Of a DNA stretch of 36,521 nt, positions 1 through 8,915 are shown one piece after another. Each line of letters opens with the position of its first letter. The stretch's first letter is position 1. The stretch spans positions 1-36,521 of the forward strand of contig JACOXN010000011.1 in assembly GCA_016176295.1 (NCBI GenBank), in the 5' to 3' direction. The notes beneath the pieces are model-generated. The model was not told where the DNA came from. It was given only the letters and a program-made list of their open reading frames with translations, and did no database searches. The stretch is from Candidatus Giovannonibacteria bacterium. Lineage in GTDB: Bacteria > Patescibacteriota > Minisyncoccia > UBA11713 > 2-01-FULL-45-33. A program made the position numbers and the translations under genes.

Positions 1-1
1 T

Positions 2-2251
2 TATGACGGATCGATCTTGCGAGTTAACGGCGATGCCGATCTTTACGGCGCAGACCTTAGATTGGGAACCGGTTCAGCCACTACTACTTTGACTTCTGCC
101 GCCGGTTTTCTTGGAATCGCTTCAACTTCTCCATGGGGTCTTCTTTCAATAAATCCGAACGGTATTTCAGGACCGGAATTTGTAGTCGGTTCTTCATCCG
201 CCACGCACTTTGTCGTAACTAACGGCGGAAAAACCGGCATAGGCACTACATCTCCACTTTCTCTTCTTACGATTGACGGAAGACCGGCTTCCACTTCTCA
301 GCAAACTGTCGGATTGGACGAATACTTGTTGTTTAATTTGACCGGCGGCGGCACACAATACGGCAACCAAATTTATTTGGATAATGCGCCGACCGGAGTC
401 GCGAACACGGCTGTTGCGCAGATGATGAAAATAAGGGATAACACGACTCTGACAAACACCGTTCGTGGTCTTGAAGTTCAAGCCGACGTCGGAAGCAATA
501 CTCAAGGAAGCAGTATCGCGATAGGCGGCTTTGGCAGAACTTTCGGAGTGCGCGCTATTACCACCGGCGATGCGGGAGGAGTGCAGTTGCCTGCCGGTCT
601 TTTTGCCCAGACTGAAGGCTCTACGCAAGGAAACGCCGTCCGAGCATATTCAACTTCTATAACAAGCGCCGACCTCGTTTATCTTTTGCAGGACACTTCC
701 GCTTTCACAGGTTCTGCGCTCCGCATCAATACTGCGGCAACGGGCGGCTCTTTTACAGGCAACCTGGCTCGATTCCAAGTAGCCGGAGTGAACAAATTCG
801 TGGTAACTGCCCATGGAACTACGACCATTGGAGACGGTTCCACTCAGGCCGGGCTTCAAATCGGAAAAGGAGGACTTTGCGTGGATAACGACGGCTCGTG
901 TACGGCTTCCACGACGGGAAGAATTACCGCGGTATCGTATAACACTGCCAACTCCGACTTGGCTGAAACTTATGCCTCAAACGAAGAACTTGAACCCGGA
1001 GATATCGTTTACACCCAAGGAGGCCTCACCGTAGGAAAAGCCGCTCCGAAAAACAAAACTGCAATAATCGGAGTAGTTTCCACCAAGCCGGGGCTGGAAC
1101 TTGGATTCGATGATAAACAAAGCGCGAAGAATAATTATCCCATCGCTTTGGTCGGACGCGTACCGATAAAAGTTTCCACCGAAGGAGGGAACATCAAGCC
1201 GGGAGACAAAATAATTCTTTCATCTTTGGACGGAGTGGGGATGGCCGGAGGCAAAGGGCCGATAATAGGCGTCGCATTGGAAAGTTTTGACGGCACGAAT
1301 GCTTTATCGGAAGAGGTTGTAAATCAGTTGATGGATAACGAACCGAAGTCTTCGCCTCCGCCGGTGGCCGAAGAGGATACGAATCCAAATGCCACGACCG
1401 ATTGCTATTACAGCGGTGGTGATGCTTTGGGTAGGGCGAAGAAAGATTGCAAACCTTTAACCTCGGATAATAACGCTGATAAAAACGCAGATATAACGCA
1501 GAGTGCGGAAGGTGCGGATTCTACGCAGATAGATAATGGGCCGGCTTCTGAATCGTCCACTTCCGACGGCAAGACTGTAAAAATCGGTAAGATATTGGTA
1601 TTCGTAAATCTCGGGTACTCCGACCTTGGCGTGGATGCCGGAACCGAGGCCTGGGCAGTAGACCAGGAAAGCGGAAAAGTAAGGTCCAATTATTCTCTCG
1701 ACATGGACGGAAAGGACATAATAAATGCAAGAAATATTTTGTCCGCCTCCGGGAACTGGAGCATTGGAGACGACGGCAAGCTGGTGGTAAAAGAAATCCA
1801 GACCGAAAAACTTTGCATAGGCTCGACATGTATTACTGAAACAGAATTGAAAGCTTTGTTGGAAAAAGCAGGGCTGGCGCCGACTTCGCCTTCAGAAGGG
1901 GGAGAATCTCAAGGAGTTAATGACACTGAAGCCCCTGTTGTAACTGTGATAGGCGACAACCCCGCTACTATATATATAGGGGATGCTTACTCCGATAACG
2001 GGGCGTCGGTAACCGACAATATAAACGAAAATTTGGGATACAAAATAAAAGTTGACGGCACGGAGCTTACAGCCGGAGAAAAAGTTCAAATCGATACTTC
2101 CGAGGCCGGTACGCATACAATTACATTTACGGCGACCGACCAGGCGGGTAATACGGGAACGGCGGAACGGACGGTTAACGTTATTGAAATAAATCAGCCC
2201 GAATCTTTCCCTGTTTCCGAGTCTTCGGCTACTTCAACCCCTACTCTATAA
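2..2251 (+). CDS. Large surface/tail-fibre-like protein, 5' partial; C-terminal Ig-like (DUF5011/HYR-type) domain
   Basis: Frame open to the left edge (YDGSILRVNGDADLYG...); GIGTTSP-type repeats; NSDLAETYASNEELEPGDIV segment typical of CPR S74-like fibre proteins; Ig-like domain PVVTVIGDNPATIYIGDAYSDNGASVTDN...GTHTITFTATDQAGN. Confidence 0.8.
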   Translation, partial: YDGSILRVNGDADLYGADLRLGTGSATTTLTSAAGFLGIASTSPWGLLSINPNGISGPEFVVGSSSATHFVVTNGGKTGIGTTSPLSLLTIDGRPASTSQQTVGLDEYLLFNLTGGGTQYGNQIYLDNAPTGVANTAVAQMMKIRDNTTLTNTVRGLEVQADVGSNTQGSSIAIGGFGRTFGVRAITTGDAGGVQLPAGLFAQTEGSTQGNAVRAYSTSITSADLVYLLQDTSAFTGSALRINTAATGGSFTGNLARFQVAGVNKFVVTAHGTTTIGDGSTQAGLQIGKGGLCVDNDGSCTASTTGRITAVSYNTANSDLAETYASNEELEPGDIVYTQGGLTVGKAAPKNKTAIIGVVSTKPGLELGFDDKQSAKNNYPIALVGRVPIKVSTEGGNIKPGDKIILSSLDGVGMAGGKGPIIGVALESFDGTNALSEEVVNQLMDNEPKSSPPPVAEEDTNPNATTDCYYSGGDALGRAKKDCKPLTSDNNADKNADITQSAEGADSTQIDNGPASESSTSDGKTVKIGKILVFVNLGYSDLGVDAGTEAWAVDQESGKVRSNYSLDMDGKDIINARNILSASGNWSIGDDGKLVVKEIQTEKLCIGSTCITETELKALLEKAGLAPTSPSEGGESQGVNDTEAPVVTVIGDNPATIYIGDAYSDNGASVTDNINENLGYKIKVDGTELTAGEKVQIDTSEAGTHTITFTATDQAGNTGTAERTVNVIEINQPESFPVSESSATSTPTL

Positions 2252-2294
2252 AATAAAATGATTACTGAAACAAAAAAAATAAATCAAACCAAAA

Positions 2295-2325
2295 ACACCG
2301 CCAAAAATGACGGAGCTTTCGGTGT
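2295..2325 (-). terminator. Possible terminator of tRNA-like unit
   Basis: Minus strand ACACCG-N19-CGGTGT followed by TTTT; short stem and long loop, so weak. Confidence 0.3.
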
Positions 2326-2397
2326 GGACCCGGTGGGATTTGCACCCGCTTCCTCGTGTGGCAACAACGAGATGTTACGTATATACACTACGGGTCC
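2325..2397 (-). ncRNA. Degenerate tRNA-like element
   Basis: Minus strand GGACCCG TA GTGT ATATACGTA ACAT C TCGTT GTTGCCA CACGA GGAA GCGGG TGCAAAT CCCAC CGGGTCC A: perfect 7-bp acceptor, 4-bp D stem (one G.U), standard arm lengths; mismatches in anticodon and T stems; no GG in D loop; T loop TGCAAAT instead of TTCAAAT. Confidence 0.5.
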
Positions 2398-2423
2398 AGG
2401 TCCACGAGATTATAGTAAAATAG

Positions 2424-2449
2424 AAAAAGCCCCTTTTCAAGGACTTTTT
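2424..2449 (-). terminator. Intrinsic terminator of small RNA unit 2
   Basis: Minus AAAAAGTCCTT-GAAA-AGGGGCTTTTT, 11-bp stem ending in a T run. Confidence 0.75.
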
Positions 2450-2494
2450 CTAAGCCACACTAGTTTGTCCGTAGTTTTACGAACACCCCGTTGT
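2424..2494 (-). ncRNA. Small structured RNA, unit 2 (~70 nt)
   Basis: Promoter TTGACA-N16-TATAAT directly upstream; internal hairpin GTTCGTA-AAAC-TACGGAC; terminator downstream. Confidence 0.5.
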
Positions 2495-2500
2495 ATTCCT

Positions 2501-2528
2501 ATTATACACTCTTCAAAAACCATGTCAA
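2501..2528 (-). promoter_or_regulatory. Sigma70 promoter for RNA unit 2
   Basis: Minus TTGACA(2528-2523)-N16-TATAAT(2506-2501). Confidence 0.75.
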
Positions 2529-2596
2529 TGACAAGTGTGAATAAAATATTAAGAATAAAAAGTAAAAACATACTAAAAAATCAACAAAGAAAATGG

Positions 2597-2621
2597 CACT
2601 TGGCGGCTAAGCCGCCAAGTG
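2597..2621. repeat. Perfect 12-bp-arm palindrome
   Basis: CACTTGGCGGCT-A-AGCCGCCAAGTG between the two RNA units. Confidence 0.8.
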
Positions 2622-2636
2622 AAGAGATCGTAAATC

Positions 2637-2712
2637 AAAAAGAACCCTTTTACAAGGATTCTTTTTGCAGCACCCAGTTTTGGTCTGTAATGCACAGACA
2701 TACTAGCGTTAT
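2637..2712 (-). ncRNA. Small structured RNA, unit 1 (~75 nt)
   Basis: Promoter upstream, internal hairpin GTCTGT-GCATT-ACAGAC, terminator downstream; same layout as unit 2. Confidence 0.5.
2642..2661 (-). terminator. Intrinsic terminator of small RNA unit 1
   Basis: Minus GAATCCTT-GTAA-AAGGGTTC followed by TTTTT. Confidence 0.75.
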
Positions 2713-2718
2713 AGCCCC

Positions 2719-2746
2719 ATTATACACCCCTCAAAAACCATGTCAA
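2719..2746 (-). promoter_or_regulatory. Sigma70 promoter for RNA unit 1
   Basis: Minus TTGACA(2746-2741)-N16-TATAAT(2724-2719); near-identical to the unit 2 promoter. Confidence 0.75.
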
Positions 2747-2883
2747 TGGTACAGTCCGCCAGCCAGTATGAATATTGAACCAAGCCCTCCGCCTCCGGGC
2801 ACAGAAGTTAGCACTTCAACTCCCACACTATGATTAACAAACTAACTAATAAAACAATAATAGTAAAAAATAAAAGAAACGCC

Positions 2884-5800
2884 ATGAAATTCAGAACAAA
2901 AATTTATATTCTGTCATTTGCCCTTATTTTCACCTGGTTTTATTTGCCGGCTTTGATAAATGTAGCGCAGGCTGCGGATGTGGCGGTGGATACCACGATT
3001 TTGACCACCAATACTTCCGGCCACAGCGGAAGCCCTACCGTGGTTTGGACGTCGGACACCACGGGTTATGTTTTTTATTTGGATTCCGCCGGGGGCATTT
3101 CAATGTCCTCAACCACGGACTCCGGAGCGACTTGGAGCGCTTCAAGAAACGTGGACAGCGCGAACACAACTGATGCCGTCAGCGTTGCCGTGTGGTATGA
3201 CAGATGGACCCGCGGGGATACAACCGGAAATCTCATTCACATTGCAACGACAGATACCAGTGTGGACGATGTTTATTACACCCAGCTTGACCTTTCGACC
3301 GGCGCTTTTTCAACCAGCATCGTGGGTACTACCCAGGGCGCTACCTGCACCCGAGGCTCTTCCTGCTATACATCCATAACGAAAGCCGAGAACGGCGTGC
3401 TTTATATGACGGCATCGGACGGCGGGGATTCGTGGGTCGTGAGCTGTTCTGCGTCATGCACGGGAGCCAACTGGTCTGAAATAACCGGAGCTTTCGGCTC
3501 TACGCCCGATACCGGTGACGATGTTCCGATTCTAGTTCCGCTGGTGGGGACCAATAATGTAATGCTCATCTATGCCGACACTTCAGCCAGCACCATCGAT
3601 TACAATGTTTACTCCGCCACTTCGTCCGCTTGGTGGTTTACTGCCACAAAAAACGCAGTAACAGCCGCAGAATCCAATACTTCTTATGAAGCGCAGCTTC
3701 TGGGTGTTACTACGGACATTTATACCGGCATAACTTATCTGACTTACATTGATGACGCGAATGATTACACGACGCAAGACCACGACGTCAACGTCTGGAG
3801 CTATTCATCGACAACAATTGCTTTTGCTCAAGCAACTGAGCCGGTTACCGATGCATCAGGGGGGTTAACCGGAGCAAAAATAGCCATAGATACGAACACT
3901 AACGATCTTTACGTTATTTACGGCAGGCGATCCACTATCGGCACGGCGGCCACAGCCAACCTTTATTACAAATATTCATCCGATGGAGGCGCTAACTGGA
4001 GCGCCGAATCTTCAGCGATAAACAGCACCGCCGACGATATAAACGCGATAGGAATAAATATCATGTCCGCGGACCGGATCGGAGCGACCTGGAATTATAC
4101 GACTGCTCCTAATGCCGACCAGCAATTCTATAATACCGTAGTCAATATTCCTTTCGTAATTTCAGGTAATCTTTATACCGATGAGGGTACCACGGCATTC
4201 AATTGTTCTTCTTCCGGCAAAACCGTAAAAGCATCCATAAACGGCGCGGCGCCCATATCAGGCACATGCACAGCTTCTACCGGCGCATACTCGATAACAT
4301 ACAGGCCGGGAATGGGTGCGGGCACGCCGGTCAGCGTATGGGTTGATGGCGCTTCGACTTTTCGTTCGTTCGCGCTTACCAAAGCTTCAACTACGGACAG
4401 TATTACCAACCTCAAACTCTACCAAAACAGGGTAATAACGCGCTATGAGGCCTCGTCCGGCACCACGACCGCAATTTCGGATTTATCCATATACGACGGC
4501 GATAATGACACCGATATTATGTTCAAAGCCAACGGCGGAACTTTGGAAGTAAACGCAGGAAATATGCTGTATGTCTGGCCGGGTACGGAATTCGCCCCCA
4601 GTGGAGCGGTAACACTTCACGGAGATTCCACGAACTCCGCCGATGTGAACGGTTCCTTACGACTACCTTTCGGTACAAATCAGACCGCCTCCACGCAGGC
4701 CGGCGCAACGCTGACGATGGGCGCCAACAATCTTACTCTGGGAGGAAACTGGTATGCTTCTTCTTCGGCTTCGTTTTCGAACACGGGGACTGTTACATTC
4801 AATGCCACAACCAGCACCAAGAATATAATCGCGACTTCGACCAACTTTTATAATGTTACGTTCAACGGTTCCTCCGGCGGATGGACCTTTGGAGCAAATT
4901 CCGCAACGACAACCAATAACTTTACGATAACAACCGGAACTCTGACTGCACCTTCCACGGGCATGGCGGTGCAAGGCAATTTTACACAGAACGGGACATT
5001 TGCCAATAACTCCGGCACCACTACTTTTTACGGACCTTCGCAAACAGTTTCAGGGACATTGAATGCCGGGTCCGCTTTGGGAAACATCCTAATCAATGGC
5101 AATTCCAATCTTAGCTCTGCTAACTGGTACAATACGGACTGGCTGTATCGCAAGAAGATATCCATCGATAAAACAAAAGTCGTAGCAGACCTCACCGATT
5201 TTCCGGTGCTAATTTCTCTCACCGATTCGAACCTTGCTTCCGGCGCGCAATCCGACGGAGATGATATTCTCTTTGCGGCGGGAGATGGAACGACCAGATT
5301 GCCTCACGAGCTTGAACAATTCACCTCGACCACCGGGACGCTCAACGCCTGGGTGAAGGCCAATGTTTCTTCCACGACGAACACGGATATTTACATGTAC
5401 TACGGCAACTCCGCCACTTCTTCGGAAGAAACTCCGACTTCCGTATGGGATTCGAATTATGTCGGAGTGTGGCATATGGCGGAGGATCCTTCCATATCTA
5501 CGGATGGCGATTGCGGAGGGGGAACAAAAGAGGTTTGCGACTCCACTTCTAATAATAGTGATGCGGACTCAGCAGGTTCTATGACTTCCTCAGACCTTGT
5601 TAACTCTCCTTTTGGAAAGACTCTGGATTTTGACGGGGTGGATGATTATTTGGGTGTTACCAGAAATTCTATTTTAAACAGTACTTTTGACGGCAATCAT
5701 ACGGTTTGTCTGTGGACGAAAAACAATTCAGCGGGAACAGTGCAAAGATTATGGGAAATTAGGGATACCAGTAGTGGGGAACACGCGGCGATTTTTAATT

Positions 5801-8800
5801 ATACTTCTGCCGGTAAGGTCCATTACTATGAAAGTAGTGAGCTTGATGCCGAAGCATTGGGTTCTACGGCATCCAATCTCAATAATGGACAATGGCGGTA
5901 TCTCTGTTTTAGCCTAAACGGCAGTACCCAAACCACTTATGTTGACGGCGTCCAGGATGCTACGAGAACACAAGTTACCGGCGTAAATACTGACTCGCAA
6001 CTTGCATTTGGTACTGACCCAACATCTCCACAGCAGTATTTTCCCGGCCAAATCGACGATATTCGTGTTTCAAATATAGCCCGCTCTGCCGGGTGGATTA
6101 CCACTGAATATAACAACCAGTCTGCAACTTCAACTTTCTATACGGTAGGTTCCCAGCAGGGGCAGGATTTTTGGTACAATATCGACTGGTCATATCGAAA
6201 GAAAATAACGATAGATTCCGACAAAGTCGTCGCGAACTTGCCGGATTTTCCGGTTTTGGTGTCGCTCACTGATTCTGACCTTGCTTCCCGCGCGCAAGGT
6301 GACGGCGACGATATTCTTTTTACGACGGCAGACGGCGTAACCAGAGCTCCGCATGAAATTGAGCAGTACACCTCGACCACGGGCACTTTGAACGCCTGGG
6401 TTAAAACCGATGTATCCTCGACCACGAATACGGTTTTATATATGTATTACGACAACGCCGCCACTTCCTCGGAAGAAACTCCGACTTCCGTATGGGATTC
6501 GAATTATGTCGGAGTGTGGCATATGGCGGAGGACCCATCCATATCTACGGATGGAGATTGCGGAGGGGGTACGAAAGAAGGCTGTGATTCGACGAGTAAT
6601 AATAACGATACCGATTCAAATGGGACTATGACTAGTTCTGATATTGTAAATTCGCGACTTGGAAAGGCTATAAATTTTGATGGCACTGACGACTATATGA
6701 GTTTAACACTGGCTAATGCCGGCACAAGTTTAAATCAAGGCACATTTTCAGGTTGGGTAAAATTGGATTCAAAAGATGCTTACGATGCAATAATGGAAAC
6801 TAGAGCGTCTACATTTGCAGGATTAATAATGAGCGGCGCAACCAACAACCCTTTAACATTCGCATGGGATGGCGTAATGGCTGAATATGATGCCGCCACC
6901 GGTTTGAATATGTCTTTGGCGGCGTGGTATTTTGTTGCCGGCGCTATTCGCTCAAATGGAGTGGATTTGTATCTTGGAGATGCAAGTGGGGCATTAAGCA
7001 CATATACGGATTCCAACTCGAATGGATTGAAAAATATAGAAGGGGTATGGAATTTTGGAAAAGATCCCAATTTTTCCACAAGATATTTAGATGGGTTGAT
7101 CGATGAACTTCGTATTTCTAATGTGACTCGTTCTTCCGGTTGGGTTACCACCGAATACAATAATATGTCCGCCACATCTACTTTCTATAGTTTAGCCGCA
7201 GAGGCATCGCAGGGCGCAAGCGTTACATTCTCGAACAATGCTTCTACGACGAACTTGATGATAAATTCTGGAATTTTAACGGCTCCTTCAGCCGGCCTTC
7301 TTTCCGTTTCCGGGAATTATTCGAATTCAGGGAAATTTACAGCCAATAGCAGTACGCTAACTTTGAATGGCTCTGCATATCAGGCGTTGTCCGGCACCAT
7401 GACCGGGACATCGGCATTTTATAACCTGGAGGTTACGAATAATTCCGCGAGCACAACCTTTGGCTCCGCCGTCGCCGCCACGAATAATTTTACGGCGCAA
7501 ATCCCCGGGGTCCGATTGGGCTTTAAAGCGGGAGCTGCCGCAACATCTACATTGCAGAACATTATTCTAAGCGGAAGCGCCGCAACTCCCGTGTATGTGC
7601 ATTCAGCGACCGGAGGTTCAATGTGGGGATTGGCGGTCCCGGGGACTAGGTCGGTCGCGTACGCGAACATAATGGATTCCAACGCTTGCAGCGGATATGA
7701 CAATATAGATGCTTCCGGCGGGACGGTTACTGATTCCGGCAACAATACCTGCTGGACGTTTGCTGCCACCCAGTCCGCAACTTTGGCGTTGGGAACTCCC
7801 GGGGTCCAAGAAACCAATCAGTTCACATCCGCATCGGTTTCCAACGCCAACCTTTTGAATTTTCAGCTTACTCCTTCGGTAGGCTCTGTAACTATCACGG
7901 GACTTTCGCCGTCCATCAGTTTATTTGGAATCAGCGCTTCGGATATCACAAATGCCCAGATATTCGTGGATTATGACGGAGACGGTCTGCAGGATTCCGG
8001 CGACCTTGCGATATTGGGTTCAGGGTCGGTATCCTCGTCGGTTATCACTTATTCGGGAAGCTATTCCACCTCCACTTCAAGGAATTATTTCTTGCAAGCG
8101 GATGTGGCTAATCTCGCAGCGGGTGATGAAATGTGGCTGACTTTGGACCAGTTGGATATCACGACCACCGCTTCCAAATCAGGCTCTTCGCAATTCGGAT
8201 ACCACGTGCTAAATAGCAGCGGCGTTGCATCGGGCGGAGGCGGCGGAGGAGGAGCGGTCGGAGCGGGTATCGTTTCAAATGCCAATGCCGACCAGGGCGG
8301 AGGAGACTCAATAGGCGCAGAGGACGGATTTACCGCTCCCACTGCCAATGGAACCGGTCTCACCACTCCGGGGAATGCCAACAACTGGACAAACGGCGGC
8401 AATGCCTATGCATCGGATAATTCTTACGCCACCGCCGGCACGGCCGTAGCACAGGACTACGGAAACTTCGGCTTTAGCATACCTTCATCCGACACTATTA
8501 CCGGCATTGACGTAAAAGTGGAAAGCAAAGGCTCGACTGCCGCCGGAACTTTCTCCGTCGCCCTTTCCTGGAACGGAGGCACTACCTATACCACCGCCAC
8601 TTCAAGCTGGACGCTTTCGACATCCGACCAGGTTTTCGTCATGGCCACTTCTTCCGATCTCTGGGGACGCGCATCATGGTCTCCGTCTGAATTTTCAGAT
8701 GCCAATTTCCGCTTGAGAATTACCGCCGCACCCTCGTCAAATACCGTCTCGGTTGACGCAATTCAGGTGAAAGTTGATCACCAGGCCACCGGCGGAGGAG

Positions 8801-8913
8801 GAGGCGGGGGAGGCAGAAGTGCGCTGCCCTATTCAAAGGGGCTGGCGATGATATACCAGTCGTTTTCCCAAATATTGGAAAAGTTGGCCGAGATTTTAGC
8901 CGGCGTACATTAG
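2884..8913 (+). CDS. Giant secreted surface protein with two DUF2341 + LamG/ConA-like units
   Basis: ORF 2830..8913; signal peptide MKFRTKIYILSFALIFTWFYLPALINVAQA favours the ATG at 2884; two copies of WYN.DW.YRKKI.ID..KVVA.L.DFPVL.SLTDS..AS.AQ.DGDDI.F (DUF2341); Gly-rich stretch then RSALPYSK tail. Confidence 0.85.
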   Translation: MKFRTKIYILSFALIFTWFYLPALINVAQAADVAVDTTILTTNTSGHSGSPTVVWTSDTTGYVFYLDSAGGISMSSTTDSGATWSASRNVDSANTTDAVSVAVWYDRWTRGDTTGNLIHIATTDTSVDDVYYTQLDLSTGAFSTSIVGTTQGATCTRGSSCYTSITKAENGVLYMTASDGGDSWVVSCSASCTGANWSEITGAFGSTPDTGDDVPILVPLVGTNNVMLIYADTSASTIDYNVYSATSSAWWFTATKNAVTAAESNTSYEAQLLGVTTDIYTGITYLTYIDDANDYTTQDHDVNVWSYSSTTIAFAQATEPVTDASGGLTGAKIAIDTNTNDLYVIYGRRSTIGTAATANLYYKYSSDGGANWSAESSAINSTADDINAIGINIMSADRIGATWNYTTAPNADQQFYNTVVNIPFVISGNLYTDEGTTAFNCSSSGKTVKASINGAAPISGTCTASTGAYSITYRPGMGAGTPVSVWVDGASTFRSFALTKASTTDSITNLKLYQNRVITRYEASSGTTTAISDLSIYDGDNDTDIMFKANGGTLEVNAGNMLYVWPGTEFAPSGAVTLHGDSTNSADVNGSLRLPFGTNQTASTQAGATLTMGANNLTLGGNWYASSSASFSNTGTVTFNATTSTKNIIATSTNFYNVTFNGSSGGWTFGANSATTTNNFTITTGTLTAPSTGMAVQGNFTQNGTFANNSGTTTFYGPSQTVSGTLNAGSALGNILINGNSNLSSANWYNTDWLYRKKISIDKTKVVADLTDFPVLISLTDSNLASGAQSDGDDILFAAGDGTTRLPHELEQFTSTTGTLNAWVKANVSSTTNTDIYMYYGNSATSSEETPTSVWDSNYVGVWHMAEDPSISTDGDCGGGTKEVCDSTSNNSDADSAGSMTSSDLVNSPFGKTLDFDGVDDYLGVTRNSILNSTFDGNHTVCLWTKNNSAGTVQRLWEIRDTSSGEHAAIFNYTSAGKVHYYESSELDAEALGSTASNLNNGQWRYLCFSLNGSTQTTYVDGVQDATRTQVTGVNTDSQLAFGTDPTSPQQYFPGQIDDIRVSNIARSAGWITTEYNNQSATSTFYTVGSQQGQDFWYNIDWSYRKKITIDSDKVVANLPDFPVLVSLTDSDLASRAQGDGDDILFTTADGVTRAPHEIEQYTSTTGTLNAWVKTDVSSTTNTVLYMYYDNAATSSEETPTSVWDSNYVGVWHMAEDPSISTDGDCGGGTKEGCDSTSNNNDTDSNGTMTSSDIVNSRLGKAINFDGTDDYMSLTLANAGTSLNQGTFSGWVKLDSKDAYDAIMETRASTFAGLIMSGATNNPLTFAWDGVMAEYDAATGLNMSLAAWYFVAGAIRSNGVDLYLGDASGALSTYTDSNSNGLKNIEGVWNFGKDPNFSTRYLDGLIDELRISNVTRSSGWVTTEYNNMSATSTFYSLAAEASQGASVTFSNNASTTNLMINSGILTAPSAGLLSVSGNYSNSGKFTANSSTLTLNGSAYQALSGTMTGTSAFYNLEVTNNSASTTFGSAVAATNNFTAQIPGVRLGFKAGAAATSTLQNIILSGSAATPVYVHSATGGSMWGLAVPGTRSVAYANIMDSNACSGYDNIDASGGTVTDSGNNTCWTFAATQSATLALGTPGVQETNQFTSASVSNANLLNFQLTPSVGSVTITGLSPSISLFGISASDITNAQIFVDYDGDGLQDSGDLAILGSGSVSSSVITYSGSYSTSTSRNYFLQADVANLAAGDEMWLTLDQLDITTTASKSGSSQFGYHVLNSSGVASGGGGGGGAVGAGIVSNANADQGGGDSIGAEDGFTAPTANGTGLTTPGNANNWTNGGNAYASDNSYATAGTAVAQDYGNFGFSIPSSDTITGIDVKVESKGSTAAGTFSVALSWNGGTTYTTATSSWTLSTSDQVFVMATSSDLWGRASWSPSEFSDANFRLRITAAPSSNTVSVDAIQVKVDHQATGGGGGGGGRSALPYSKGLAMIYQSFSQILEKLAEILAGVH

Positions 8914-8915
8914 AC

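Noticed and set aside
2325-2397. Functional tRNA-Ala(UGC) or tRNA-Gly(GCC)
   Set aside because: Non-canonical T loop, no GG in D loop, mismatched anticodon and T stems, and no G3.U70; called tRNA-like only.
2258-2833. 191-aa ORF between the two surface genes
   Set aside because: It runs antisense through the tRNA-like element, two terminators and two promoters; no recognisable domain. Treated as spurious except for its tail similarity to the upstream gene.
5209-8402. Numerous antisense and out-of-frame ORFs over the giant surface gene
   Set aside because: Long open shadows of a biased coding sequence; no start context or domains.
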